Below are positions 34,067 to 42,223 of a stretch of DNA of 64,000 bases, piece after piece. The stretch covers positions 1-64,000 of the forward strand of contig JBJTBE010000008.1 of the NCBI GenBank assembly GCA_046091165.1, written 5' to 3'. A program made the position numbers and the translations under genes. This DNA is from F1-60-MAGs163 sp046091165 (GTDB taxonomy: Bacteria; Actinomycetota; Thermoleophilia; Solirubrobacterales; Solirubrobacteraceae). Position 1 is the first letter of the stretch; each line of letters opens with the position of its first letter. The notes under the pieces were generated by a model that saw nothing but the letters and a program-made list of their open reading frames with translations, searched no databases and had not been told where the DNA came from.

Positions 34067-36016
34067 GTGGCCGTGGAACGACTTCTCGACCAGATAGACG
34101 GTCCTGAGGACCTCAAGGGGCTCGACGACGAGCAGCTTGCGCGGGTTGCGCAGGAGGTTCGCGAGCACATCATCGGCACGGTCGGGGAGATCGGCGGCCA
34201 TTTCGGAGCCAATCTCGGGACCTGCGAGCTGGCGGTCGCCCTGCATTCGGTGCTGGATTCGCCGAGGGACAAGATCCTCTGGGACGTGGGTCACCAGGCC
34301 TACCCGCACAAGGTGCTCACCGGGCGTCGTGATCGGCTCGAGACGATTCGCCACTACGGCGGCCTGGCGCCGTTCTGCTCGATCGCCGAGAGCGAGCACG
34401 ACATCATGGGGGCCGGCCACGCCTCCACCTCGATCGGCTACGGGGTCGGGCTCAAGGAGGGGATGCGGGTGCTGGGCCATCCCGACGCCGGCCGCGTCGC
34501 AGCGGTTATCGGAGACGGGGCGATGACCGGGGGCGTTGCCTTCGAGGCGATCCACCAGGCCGGGGGACTGGGAACACCGATGGTCGTGGTCCTCAACGAC
34601 AACGGAATGTCGATTGCGCCCAATGTCGGGGCCCTCTCGCGCTACTTCAACCGGGTTCGTCTCAACCCCCGCTTCTGGCACGCCCGGGAGGGGGTCGAGG
34701 GGCGCCTCTCCCAGCTGCCGGGCGGGATCGGAGCGCGCTTCGAGCGCCTGGGCCCGCAGTTCAAGGAGTCGATCAAGGCGTTCTGGGCCCCGGGCCTGTT
34801 CTGGGAAGAGCTCGACTGGGCCTACATGGGGGTGATCGACGGGCACGACGTCGGCGCCCTCAGGCGGGCGCTCACCGACGCCTTTGCCGCCGAGCGGCCG
34901 GTGGTCGTCCACGTGGCGACGGTCAAGGGCAAGGGCTTTGCCCCCGCCGAGGACGGCGGCCTCGAGGGGATGGAGAAGTGGCACGCCGCCAAGCCCGGGT
35001 CGATAGCCGACGGCAGCCCGGTGGTCCGCGCCGCCGCGGCCCAGGCCAGCCCGCCGGTGCCGACCTACACCGAGGTCTTCGGGGAGGCGATGGTCCGCGA
35101 GGTGCGGGCCGACAGGCGGGTCGTGGGCATCACGGCGGCCATGAACTCGGGCACCGGCCTCAACATCCTCCAGGAGGCGGAGCCCGACCATTACTTCGAC
35201 GTCGGGATCGCCGAGCAGCAGGCCGTCCTCTTTGCCTCCGGGCTGGCCCTCGAGGGGGTTCGCCCCGTCTGCGCCATCTATTCGACCTTCCTCCAGCGGG
35301 CCTTCGACCAGGTCGTCCATGACGTGGCCCTCCAGTCGCTGCCGGTCATCTTTGCCATGGACCGCGCCGGGCTCGTAGGCGACGACGGGCCGACCCACCA
35401 CGGGGCCTTCGACATCGCCTACCTGCGCCCGCTCCCCAACATGACCCTGATGGCCCCCAGGGACGAGGCGATGCTGGTCAACATGCTCCACACCGCCATC
35501 GCCTGGGAGGAGGGCCCGGTCGGCCTTCGCTACCCCAGGGGCGAGGGCATGGGCGTCGAGCTTCCGGCCACGCCGCTCCTCCTGGAGCGTGGCACCGGCG
35601 AGATCCTGCGGGAGGGCAAGCGTGCCGCCCTTCTGGGCTACGGCCTGGGCGTCGCAAAGGCCACGGAGGCGGCGGAGATCCTCGCCGAGGCCGGGCTGGA
35701 GGTCACCGTTGCCGACGCGCGTTTCGCCAAGCCGCTCGACGCAGCCCTGCTGGGCCAGCTGGCGGCCGAGCACGAGCTGCTGGTCACCATCGAGGACGGT
35801 GCGCTCCAGGGCGGTTTCGGCAGCGCGGTGCTGGAGCATTTCAACGACTCCGGGCTGCAGCCGCCGAGAATCCTGCGCATCGGCCTCCCGGACCGCTACG
35901 TGACCCACGGCAAGCCGGCCCTGCTCCACGAAGAGGTCGGGCTTACCGGTGGCCAGGTGGCCCAGCGGATCGCCTCGGCGCTCGACGTCGAGGTCGAGCT
36001 GCCCACCGGGGCCTGA
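34067..36016 (+). CDS. dxs: 1-deoxy-D-xylulose-5-phosphate synthase
   Basis: Thiamine-diphosphate enzyme joining pyruvate and glyceraldehyde 3-phosphate, first step of the MEP pathway. 649 residues: GHQAYPHKVLTGRRD, GAGHASTSIGYGVGLK, GDGAMTGGVAFEA with LNDNGMSIAPNVG for ThDP, GIAEQQAVLFASGLAL with the catalytic Glu, and a transketolase C-terminal domain. GTG at 34067 is taken; GTG 34073 is also possible and would put TACCCT 10 nt upstream. Ends before the largest intergenic gap of the window. Confidence 0.96.
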   Translation: MAVERLLDQIDGPEDLKGLDDEQLARVAQEVREHIIGTVGEIGGHFGANLGTCELAVALHSVLDSPRDKILWDVGHQAYPHKVLTGRRDRLETIRHYGGLAPFCSIAESEHDIMGAGHASTSIGYGVGLKEGMRVLGHPDAGRVAAVIGDGAMTGGVAFEAIHQAGGLGTPMVVVLNDNGMSIAPNVGALSRYFNRVRLNPRFWHAREGVEGRLSQLPGGIGARFERLGPQFKESIKAFWAPGLFWEELDWAYMGVIDGHDVGALRRALTDAFAAERPVVVHVATVKGKGFAPAEDGGLEGMEKWHAAKPGSIADGSPVVRAAAAQASPPVPTYTEVFGEAMVREVRADRRVVGITAAMNSGTGLNILQEAEPDHYFDVGIAEQQAVLFASGLALEGVRPVCAIYSTFLQRAFDQVVHDVALQSLPVIFAMDRAGLVGDDGPTHHGAFDIAYLRPLPNMTLMAPRDEAMLVNMLHTAIAWEEGPVGLRYPRGEGMGVELPATPLLLERGTGEILREGKRAALLGYGLGVAKATEAAEILAEAGLEVTVADARFAKPLDAALLGQLAAEHELLVTIEDGALQGGFGSAVLEHFNDSGLQPPRILRIGLPDRYVTHGKPALLHEEVGLTGGQVAQRIASALDVEVELPTGA

Positions 36017-36057
36017 CGGTCACCCGTCGCCGTCGGGAGCGATCCCGGAAAGAGAAA

Positions 36058-36080
36058 CGGCCCGCCGGTGAGGCGGGCCG
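36058..36080. terminator. Intrinsic terminator-like hairpin after dxs
   Basis: Perfect 9-bp arms CGGCCCGCC (36058..36066) and GGCGGGCCG (36072..36080) around GGTGA, 41 nt past the dxs stop. On the plus strand no U-tract follows. On the minus strand TTTCTCTTTCC follows the stem, so the better-formed terminator points leftward. It probably ends dxs transcription, and could also end an unseen antisense transcript. Confidence 0.6.
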
Positions 36081-36103
36081 CTTCGGGGAGGAGAGATACT
36101 TCT

Positions 36104-36163
36104 ATGTGGGTCCAGCTTTGGTCGCCGCCGAAGATGCTCTGGCTGCGACGTGTCGGACTATGA
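36104..36163 (+). CDS. Candidate Trp-rich 19-residue peptide
   Basis: An ORF MWVQLWSPPKMLWLRRVGL with stop TGA, in the dxs-tlyA gap. GGGGAGGAGAG (36085..36095) lies 8 nt before the ATG, a near-ideal Shine-Dalgarno sequence in a region where most genes lack one. Three of 19 residues are Trp and four Leu; net charge is positive. It could be a leader peptide controlling tlyA and the genes beyond, a membrane-active peptide, or chance. No homology can be claimed. Confidence 0.3.
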   Translation: MWVQLWSPPKMLWLRRVGL

Positions 36164-36190
36164 ACGCAAGTGGCCCAAATGAGTGTGAGT

Positions 36191-36216
36191 GCTGTCACAT
36201 TGCTTGTGTGACAAGC
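36191..36216. promoter_or_regulatory. Nested inverted repeats, candidate operator
   Basis: TGTCACA (36193..36199) and TGTGACA (36207..36213) are perfect 7-bp arms 7 nt apart, extended by GC/GC outside. Overlapping it, GCTTGT-GTG-ACAAGC (36202..36216) is a second perfect inverted repeat. It lies 63-86 nt upstream of tlyA in DNA that is richer in A+T than its surroundings, as expected of a regulator site. The regulator is unknown. Confidence 0.45.
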
Positions 36217-36263
36217 GCCATACAGCTTGGAGCGCCAATTCCGGGCCGCGGGCCTTCCGCCAC

Positions 36264-36278
36264 TAACGTCAGGACACG
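36264..36278 (+). promoter_or_regulatory. Candidate leaderless -10 box for tlyA
   Basis: TAACGT (36264..36269) is followed by 9 nt and ATG 36279. No Shine-Dalgarno sequence is seen. Confidence 0.45.
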
Positions 36279-37070
36279 ATGACCGGGCGAGTGCGCCTCG
36301 ACAACCTGCTCGCCGAGCGTGGGCTCTTTCCCAGCCGGACCAAGGCCGCCGCGGCGGTAATGGCCGGGGAGGTCCGGATCGACGGCTCACCAGCCGGCAA
36401 GCCGGGCCAGATGGTCAGCGAGGATCTCGAGCTCGAAGTCGCCGAACGGCCCAGGTACGTGTCGCGGGGAGGTACGAAGCTCGAGAGGGCGCTCGAGCTG
36501 ACCGGCGTCGATCCCGAGGGCCTCCTCTGTCTCGACGTGGGGGCATCGACCGGCGGATTCACCGACTGCCTTCTCCAGCGCGGCGCCGCCGGCGTCGCCT
36601 GCGTGGACGTCGGCTACGGGGAGCTGGCATGGGAGCTGCGTACCGATCCCCGCGTGACCGTGATCGAGCGGACCAACGCCCGCCATCTCGACCCCGACGA
36701 GCTCCCGTTCCGCCCCGGGCTCGTCGTAGCCGACTGCTCGTTCATCTCGCTGACCAAGATCCTTCCGGCCGTCCTGGCGAGCGCCGCGCCCCGTTTCGAC
36801 GCACTGGTGATGGTCAAGCCGCAGTTCGAGCTGGGCAAGGGCCGCGTGGGTAGCGGGGGCGTGGTGAGGGACCCCGAAGAGCGCGCCGAGGCCGTCCTCG
36901 GGGTGGCCTCCTTTGCCCAGGAGCAGTGCGGGGCGGCCGTCCTGGGCTTTGCCCCTTCCGGCCTGCCGGGCCCCAAGGGCAACCGCGAGACGTTCATCCA
37001 CCTGGCGGAGGAGGGAAGGCCCGGCGCCCTCGACGACCTCGCGGCCACCGTCGCGGAGGTGGAGCTCTGA
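36279..37070 (+). CDS. tlyA: TlyA family rRNA 2'-O-methyltransferase
   Basis: S4 RNA-binding domain (VRLDNLLAERGLFPSRTKAA) followed by an FtsJ-type SAM domain (CLDVGASTGGFTDCLLQRGA, VVADCSFISL, VMVKPQFELGKG, with K-D-K-E type catalytic residues). In mycobacteria TlyA methylates 16S C1409 and 23S C1920, which gives capreomycin sensitivity. 263 residues, full length. Its stop overlaps the nadK ATG (TGATG). First gene of the conserved tlyA-nadK-recN-steA-mctB block. Confidence 0.95.
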   Translation: MTGRVRLDNLLAERGLFPSRTKAAAAVMAGEVRIDGSPAGKPGQMVSEDLELEVAERPRYVSRGGTKLERALELTGVDPEGLLCLDVGASTGGFTDCLLQRGAAGVACVDVGYGELAWELRTDPRVTVIERTNARHLDPDELPFRPGLVVADCSFISLTKILPAVLASAAPRFDALVMVKPQFELGKGRVGSGGVVRDPEERAEAVLGVASFAQEQCGAAVLGFAPSGLPGPKGNRETFIHLAEEGRPGALDDLAATVAEVEL

Positions 37071-37933
37071 TGGCCGCCGGCCAGGGTCCGGTCACGGCGT
37101 TTACCCACGCCCGGCCGGAGGAGACCGACGACGCCCTCCGGCACCTCTGCGCCATCGCCTCGGGCGAAGGCCTCGTGGTGCGGCTGGACGAGGAGGAGAC
37201 GCGCAAGCACCCGGCGATAGCCGGCAGCGCGGGCGTCGAGGTCGACGCGGCGATCGACCCGGACTCGTCGGTGGCGATCGCCCTGGGCGGAGACGGAACG
37301 GTCCTGAGGGCCCTGCGGGAGTTCGCCGGGACCGCCGTGCCGGTGTACGGAGTGAACTTCGGCGAGATCGGCTTCCTCGCCGCTTCGGGGCGTGAGGAGG
37401 TTCCCGGCTCCTTCCACGAGGCGCTTTCGGGCAGCTTCGAGCGCCTCGCCATGCCCGCCATCGGCGTAGCCGGCGCCGGGGGCAGCCTCTTCGCCTTCAA
37501 CGACGTTGCCCTGACCCGGCGAGCGGGGGACCGTGTCGCCGAACTCGCGTACTCGGTGGCCGGCGAGGAGGTGGGCCGGGTCCGCTCCGACGGGATCGTC
37601 GTCGCCACGCCGGCCGGCTCGACCGGCTACAACCTCGCCAACGGCGGCCCGGTCATGGCCTGGGGAGTCGAGGGGTTCGTGGTCTCGTTCATTGCCCCGC
37701 ACTCGCTTACCGCCCGGGCGCTGGTGGTTGCCCCCGACGACGAGCTGCGTATCCAGAACCGCTCTGCCGACCCGGTAGAGCTGTCGATCGACGGCAGGCC
37801 GGTAGCCGAGGTGGCGCCGGGCGGTGAGATCGCCGCGGGCTTCGCCCCGGACAATGCGGTCCTGGCGCTCCCCGAGCAGTCGAGCTTCTACCGGCGCCTG
37901 CGCGACACCTTTGGGCGCCTTTCGTCGTCCTGA
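37070..37933 (+). CDS. nadK: NAD kinase
   Basis: Phosphorylates NAD to NADP. 287 residues from the ATG overlapping tlyA: IALGGDGTVLRALREFAG with the GGDG motif, VYGVNFGEIGFLA, FNDVALTR with the NE/D pair as ND, and ATPAGSTGYNLANGGP. The motif usually reads PTGSTAY; here it is PAGSTGY. The N-terminus (FTHARPEETDDALRHLC) is typical of the actinobacterial form. Confidence 0.95.
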   Translation: MAAGQGPVTAFTHARPEETDDALRHLCAIASGEGLVVRLDEEETRKHPAIAGSAGVEVDAAIDPDSSVAIALGGDGTVLRALREFAGTAVPVYGVNFGEIGFLAASGREEVPGSFHEALSGSFERLAMPAIGVAGAGGSLFAFNDVALTRRAGDRVAELAYSVAGEEVGRVRSDGIVVATPAGSTGYNLANGGPVMAWGVEGFVVSFIAPHSLTARALVVAPDDELRIQNRSADPVELSIDGRPVAEVAPGGEIAAGFAPDNAVLALPEQSSFYRRLRDTFGRLSSS

Positions 37934-38022
37934 ACGCCCCGTTGGTTGCGCCTTTGGGACGCAGGACCGGTGTGCTGCACCGAAGCCTGCGGTCCGTCCC
38001 CGGCCGCTGGTTCACTCGGCGG

Positions 38023-39702
38023 GTGCTCGTCGAGCTTCGCGTACAGAACCTCCTGCTCATCGAGGAGGCCGAGCTGCATCTCGGCCCGGGGCTCAACGTC
38101 CTGACCGGGGAGACCGGGGCCGGTAAGACGGTCCTGGCGCACGCGCTCGACCTCCTGCTGGGAGGCCGCCCGAGGAGCTCGATCGTTCGGCCCGGCGCCA
38201 GCGAGGCTTACGTGGAAGGAACATTCCGCCTCGACGACCGGGCCCGGGAAGCGGCCGGCGACCTCCTTGCCGAGGGTGAGGACGAGCTCGTCCTGGCCCG
38301 CCGGGTCCAGGCCGGCGGGCGCACGCGCGCGCTGGTGAACGGGCGCACCACAACGGTCGGCCAGCTCCGGGAGGCCAGCGAGCGTCTCCTTTCGTTTTAC
38401 GGCCAGCACGAACACCGGAAGCTGACCGTCTCCGCTGCGCAGCTCGAGATCCTCGACCGGTTCTGCGGCGACGGGCAGGGACCAAGGCTCCGGGCGTGCG
38501 CCTCGGCCCACGCCCGGGTCGTCGCGGCCCAGGAGCGCCTCGCGGAGCTGTCCGAGATCGAAGGAGGCCGGGAACGGGAGCTGGACATCCTCGAGTACGA
38601 GCTGGCCGAGATCGACGCGGCGGCACCGGACCCCGCCGCGGAGCAGGAGCTCATGGCCACGCGGAGCCGGCTGGCCAACCTCGAGGCCCTGCGCGGCGCC
38701 TGCGCGACGGCGCTCGGCGCCCTGGAAGGGCAGGAGGGCGATGGCGTCACCGCGCGCCTCGCCGGCGGCTCCGAGGCGCTCCTCGAGGTCGGGGACGCGG
38801 CCGCCGAACTCGCAGCCCTTGCCGAGCGCCTGGCGGCGGCGGCGGTCGAGGCCGACGACATTGCCGCAGAGCTGCGCTCGTACTCCGATTCCCTGGAAGG
38901 CGACCCCGGCGAGCTGGAGGCGATCGAGGCCCGGCTGGCCGGATGGGACCGCCTCAAGCGCAAGCACGGGGGGTCGATCGAGACGGTGCTCGAATATGCC
39001 GCCGGAGCCCGGGAGCGTCGCGACCTCCTCGCCGGCTCCAGCGAGGCGACGGCCGATGCCCGCCGGGAGCTCGAGGAGGCCCTCGCCGAGCGGGAGGAGG
39101 CCACGAAGGCGCTGCGTGCTGCGCGCCGCAGGGCCGCTCCGAAACTGGCCGAGCTCGTGGCCGGCAGGCTCGAGGGCCTGGCCATGGCCGGGTCAACCTT
39201 CGAGGTGCGCCTCGAGGAGTGCGAGCCCGGCCCCACCGGCGCGGACGGCGCCGAGTTCCTCGTCGCCCCGAACCCCGGCGTTCCCGCCGGCCCGGTGCGC
39301 GAGATCGCCTCCGGGGGCGAGCTCTCCCGGGTGATGCTCGCCCTCCTGGGGATCGCCAGCGACGGCTCGGGTTCCACGCTCGTCTTCGACGAGGTCGATG
39401 CCGGGATCGGCGGCAAGACGGCCAACGCCGTCGGCCAGCAGCTCGAGGCGCTGGCGATCGGCCGGCAGGTCATCTGTATCACCCACCTTCCCCAGGTGGC
39501 CTCGCTCGCCGGGCGCCACTTTGCCATCGAGAAGAGCAGCGACGGCGAAGAGTCGCGCACCGAGGTCCGGGAGCTGGGGGAGGAAGAAGTGGTCGGCGAG
39601 CTGGTGCGGATGCTGGGGGCCGGACCGGGCGACGCCGAGGCCGTCGAGCACGCCCGAAAGCTGCGCAACGCCGCGCTCCCCCCACAGGCAGACGCCGCCT
39701 AG
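38023..39702 (+). CDS. recN: DNA repair protein RecN
   Basis: SMC-like ATPase for double-strand-break repair. 559 residues from GTG 38023 (LVELRVQNLLLIEEAEL): Walker A TGETGAGKTVLAHAL, a central coiled coil of about 200 residues, signature REIASGGELSRVMLAL, Walker B TLVFDEVDAGIGG and ITHLPQVASLAG. The open frame runs further up, but homology starts at the chosen GTG. Its TAG stop forms the first three bases of the TAGACT box of steA. Confidence 0.94.
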   Translation: MLVELRVQNLLLIEEAELHLGPGLNVLTGETGAGKTVLAHALDLLLGGRPRSSIVRPGASEAYVEGTFRLDDRAREAAGDLLAEGEDELVLARRVQAGGRTRALVNGRTTTVGQLREASERLLSFYGQHEHRKLTVSAAQLEILDRFCGDGQGPRLRACASAHARVVAAQERLAELSEIEGGRERELDILEYELAEIDAAAPDPAAEQELMATRSRLANLEALRGACATALGALEGQEGDGVTARLAGGSEALLEVGDAAAELAALAERLAAAAVEADDIAAELRSYSDSLEGDPGELEAIEARLAGWDRLKRKHGGSIETVLEYAAGARERRDLLAGSSEATADARRELEEALAEREEATKALRAARRRAAPKLAELVAGRLEGLAMAGSTFEVRLEECEPGPTGADGAEFLVAPNPGVPAGPVREIASGGELSRVMLALLGIASDGSGSTLVFDEVDAGIGGKTANAVGQQLEALAIGRQVICITHLPQVASLAGRHFAIEKSSDGEESRTEVRELGEEEVVGELVRMLGAGPGDAEAVEHARKLRNAALPPQADAA

Positions 39703-39714
39703 ACTCGGGCGGCC
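39700..39714 (+). promoter_or_regulatory. -10 box for steA that includes the recN stop codon
   Basis: TAGACT (39700..39705); the TAG is the recN stop. Nine nt later comes ATG 39715. No Shine-Dalgarno sequence. Confidence 0.45.
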
Positions 39715-40875
39715 ATGGCCGTCAGCCCCGCCTCCACCGCATCCCGGGCTCCCGTGAGCGGCCCGCTGCGCTCCGGCCGCCGCACCAAGCACCTGGTCAA
39801 GCGCCTGCAGCCCGGTGAGGTAGCCCTTATCGACCATGCCGACCTCGACCGGGTCTCCGCGGAGGACCTGATCGCTGCCGGCGCGGCCGCCGTCCTGAAC
39901 TGCCGGACTTCCTCCTCGCTGGACTACCCCAACATGGGTCCCGCGCTCCTGGCCGACGCCGGCATTCCTCTCGTCGACCTGCCCGACGACACGCTCTTCG
40001 ATGCCTGCCGGGACGGGGACGGGATCGACGTGCGCGGCGGGGAGGTCTGGCGACGCGGGGAGCTGATGGCCAGCGGGGAGCTCCTGGACCCGGCCGTGAT
40101 CCGGCGGGAGACCGAGCGGCGCCGGCGGGAGATCGGCGGCGCCCTGGAGTCCTTTGCCCGAAACACCGTCGAGCACATGGTCGAGGAGCAGGACCTCCTC
40201 TCGGGCAGGATCGACCTGCCGCCGCTCCAGACCGACTTCCGTGACCGGCCGGCGCTGGTGGTCGTTCGCGGCGTCGACCACCAGGCCGACCTCCAGGCCC
40301 TGCGCTCCTACATCCGCGACCAGGACCCGGTGATCGTGGCGGTCGACGGCGGTGCCGACGCGGTCCTCGACGCCGGCTACGAGGTCGACATGCTCGTCGG
40401 TGACATGGACTCGGCCTCCGAGCGGGCGCTGGGCTGCGGCGCCGAGCTCGTGGTCCACGCCTACAGCGACGGCAGCGCCCCGGGCGGCGACCTGCTGGAC
40501 CGGCTGGGCCTCAATTACGTGCTCCTCCCGGCTCCCGGCACCAGCCAGGACGTGGCCATGCTGATCGCGGCCGAGAGGGGCGCGTCGCTGATCGTCGCCG
40601 TCGGGTCGCAGTTCAACCTCGTCGAGTTCCTCGACAAGCGCCGGCAGGGAATGTCGTCGACCTTCCTGACCCGCCTTCGCCTCGGCGAGCGGATCGTTGA
40701 CGCCAAGGGGGTGAGCAAGCTCTACCGGCCCAGCCCCTCGATCGGGCCCATCGCCGCGGTGCTGGGGGTAGGGCTGCTCGCGCTCGTCGCAGTGGTCATC
40801 GCCACGCCCGCCCTGCGCGGGGTGGCCGATCTCCTCTGGGTGAAGCTGCGGCTGCTGCTCGGCGGGAGCGTCTAG
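39715..40875 (+). CDS. steA: SteA-like cytokinetic protein
   Basis: 386 residues, matching the corynebacterial SteA in order and content: a domain resembling thiamine pyrophosphokinase (VIVAVDGGADAVLDAGYEVD, MLVGDMDSASERALG), a middle region PGTSQDVAMLIAAERGASL, and a C-terminal membrane helix (IGPIAAVLGVGLLALVAVVI). In Corynebacterium glutamicum SteA and SteB interact at the septum and activate the peptidoglycan hydrolase RipA. The neighbour mctB/steB and the flanking recN and pyrG support the assignment. Confidence 0.9.
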   Translation: MAVSPASTASRAPVSGPLRSGRRTKHLVKRLQPGEVALIDHADLDRVSAEDLIAAGAAAVLNCRTSSSLDYPNMGPALLADAGIPLVDLPDDTLFDACRDGDGIDVRGGEVWRRGELMASGELLDPAVIRRETERRRREIGGALESFARNTVEHMVEEQDLLSGRIDLPPLQTDFRDRPALVVVRGVDHQADLQALRSYIRDQDPVIVAVDGGADAVLDAGYEVDMLVGDMDSASERALGCGAELVVHAYSDGSAPGGDLLDRLGLNYVLLPAPGTSQDVAMLIAAERGASLIVAVGSQFNLVEFLDKRRQGMSSTFLTRLRLGERIVDAKGVSKLYRPSPSIGPIAAVLGVGLLALVAVVIATPALRGVADLLWVKLRLLLGGSV

Positions 40876-40886
40876 GGTCGCCTGCG
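40873..40886 (+). promoter_or_regulatory. -10 box for mctB that includes the steA stop codon
   Basis: TAGGGT (40873..40878); its TAG is the steA stop. Eight nt later comes ATG 40887. Confidence 0.4.
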
Positions 40887-41747
40887 ATGTTCGACCCCCG
40901 GTACCACGCCGCATCGCTGGTTGCCGTGCTCGTGGCCCTGGTCCTGGGCCTCCTGCTCGGGGTCGCGATCGGCGATTCGGGCCTGGTCTCCTCGGCCGAG
41001 CGCAAGGTCCGCGACAGCCTCAGGCAGGACGTTCGTGACGCCCAGCAGAAGTCGGACAGCCTGGAGGCCCAGCTCCAGGCCCAGCAGCGCTACGCCACCG
41101 CGTCCTATCCGCTCCTCGTCGACGGCCGTCTCGACGGGCTCGACGTAGGCCTGGTCTTCCTGGGCGACCCGAGCGAGGCGATCACCGAGGACGTCCGCTC
41201 CGCGCTGCAGGGAACCGGGGGGCAGCTGACCGGCATCGTCTCGGTTCGCCTGCCCCCCGACCTCGAGGCGATCGCCGGGTCCGCGACCGGCCGGTTCCGC
41301 CGGATCGATTCGACCCCGCGCCTGCTCGGCCCGTTCGGCCGCCGCATCGGGGGGCAGCTGGTTCTCGGCGGTGGCCTGCTCCGGCGTGAGGCCGATGCGC
41401 TCTTCTCCGAGCGGGCCGGCAAGCTCGGCGGCTACGAGGCGGTGATCGTCGCCCGGCGCCCGGAGAAGCTGGAAGGGGACGCGGAGACCAACTCCGTGCG
41501 GCTGGAGAACTCGCTGGTGGCCGGGATCGTGGGCACCGGGGTCTCGGCGGTCGGCGTCGAGCCGTCCGGCAGCGACCCGTCACAGGCTGAGTGGTACCGA
41601 AGCCGGGGCCTGTCCAGCGTCGACGACGTCGACACCACGGCCGGCCAGGCCGCACTCGTCTTCGCCCTGGGCGGAGCCAGGGGCAGCTTCGGGACCGGGC
41701 CGCAGGCCGGGAGCCTCCTGCCGGGCCCCGAGGCCGTGCGCCGCTAG
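40887..41747 (+). CDS. mctB: SteB/MctB-like copper-transporter family protein
   Basis: 286 residues. It opens MFDPRYHAASLVAVLVALVL with a single membrane helix, then a coiled coil (SAERKVRDSLRQDVRDAQQK) and an extracytoplasmic domain. This is the MctB (Rv1698) family, named for copper tolerance in mycobacteria; in corynebacteria the same protein is SteB, partner of SteA. Next to steA, the division role seems as likely as copper transport. Its TAG overlaps the msrB stop in a shared CTAG. Confidence 0.88.
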   Translation: MFDPRYHAASLVAVLVALVLGLLLGVAIGDSGLVSSAERKVRDSLRQDVRDAQQKSDSLEAQLQAQQRYATASYPLLVDGRLDGLDVGLVFLGDPSEAITEDVRSALQGTGGQLTGIVSVRLPPDLEAIAGSATGRFRRIDSTPRLLGPFGRRIGGQLVLGGGLLRREADALFSERAGKLGGYEAVIVARRPEKLEGDAETNSVRLENSLVAGIVGTGVSAVGVEPSGSDPSQAEWYRSRGLSSVDDVDTTAGQAALVFALGGARGSFGTGPQAGSLLPGPEAVRR

Positions 41748-42145
41748 CCGGCGTCGAAGTTGAGAGCGCGGGAGTTGATGCACCAGCGCTGGCCGCTGGA
41801 ACCAGGCCCGTCGTCGAAGACGTGGCCCAGGTGCCCGCCGCACCGGGCGCAGACCACCTCGGTCCTGACCATGCCGTGCGAGCTGTCGGGCCGCAGCTCG
41901 ACCGCTTCGGCGACCACCGGGTCGGTGAAGCTGGGCCAGCCGGTGCCCGAGTCGAACTTGGTCTCGGAAGAGAAGAGGTCGGTGCCGCATCCCCGGCAGC
42001 GGTACATCCCGTCGTCCTTGAGGTCGACGTACTCGCCGCTGAAGGCGGGCTCGGTGGCGGCCTGGCGCAGGATCGCGTAGGCCTCGGGATCGAGCTCCTC
42101 CCGCCACTGCTCGTCGCTCTTCTGCTGGTGCTCTGCTGCGTCCAT
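41744..42145 (-). CDS. msrB: Peptide-methionine (R)-S-oxide reductase
   Basis: Reduces methionine-R-sulfoxide in proteins. 133 residues: MYRCRGCGTDLF and VCARCGGHLGHVF give the two zinc CxxC pairs, SGTGWPSF is the substrate loop, and RWCINSRAL has the catalytic Cys. ATG 42145 is preferred over ATG 42151 because AGGGGAGG lies 6 nt before it, whereas it would touch the earlier ATG. Inserted between mctB and pyrG on the opposite strand compared with mycobacteria. Confidence 0.95.
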   Translation of the reverse strand: MDAAEHQQKSDEQWREELDPEAYAILRQAATEPAFSGEYVDLKDDGMYRCRGCGTDLFSSETKFDSGTGWPSFTDPVVAEAVELRPDSSHGMVRTEVVCARCGGHLGHVFDDGPGSSGQRWCINSRALNFDAG

Positions 42146-42151
42146 TTCCAT

Positions 42152-42159
42152 CCTCCCCT
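42152..42159 (-). promoter_or_regulatory. Shine-Dalgarno sequence that decides the msrB start
   Basis: AGGGGAGG on the minus strand is 6 nt from ATG 42145 and 0 nt from the in-frame ATG 42151, so translation should begin at 42145. Confidence 0.7.
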
Positions 42160-42211
42160 CGGGTCCCCGTGACTCTACGAGAAAGCCCCGCCCGGCGTCC
42201 GAATTCGCCGC

Positions 42212-42223
42212 TAGGTTCAGACG
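42212..42223 (+). promoter_or_regulatory. Candidate leaderless -10 box for the GT4-like gene
   Basis: TAGGTT (42212..42217) is followed by 6 nt and GTG 42224. Confidence 0.5.

Noticed and set aside
36191..36216. CRISPR repeat or transposon end
   Set aside because: The inverted repeat occurs once, is short, and has no spacer array or transposase beside it.
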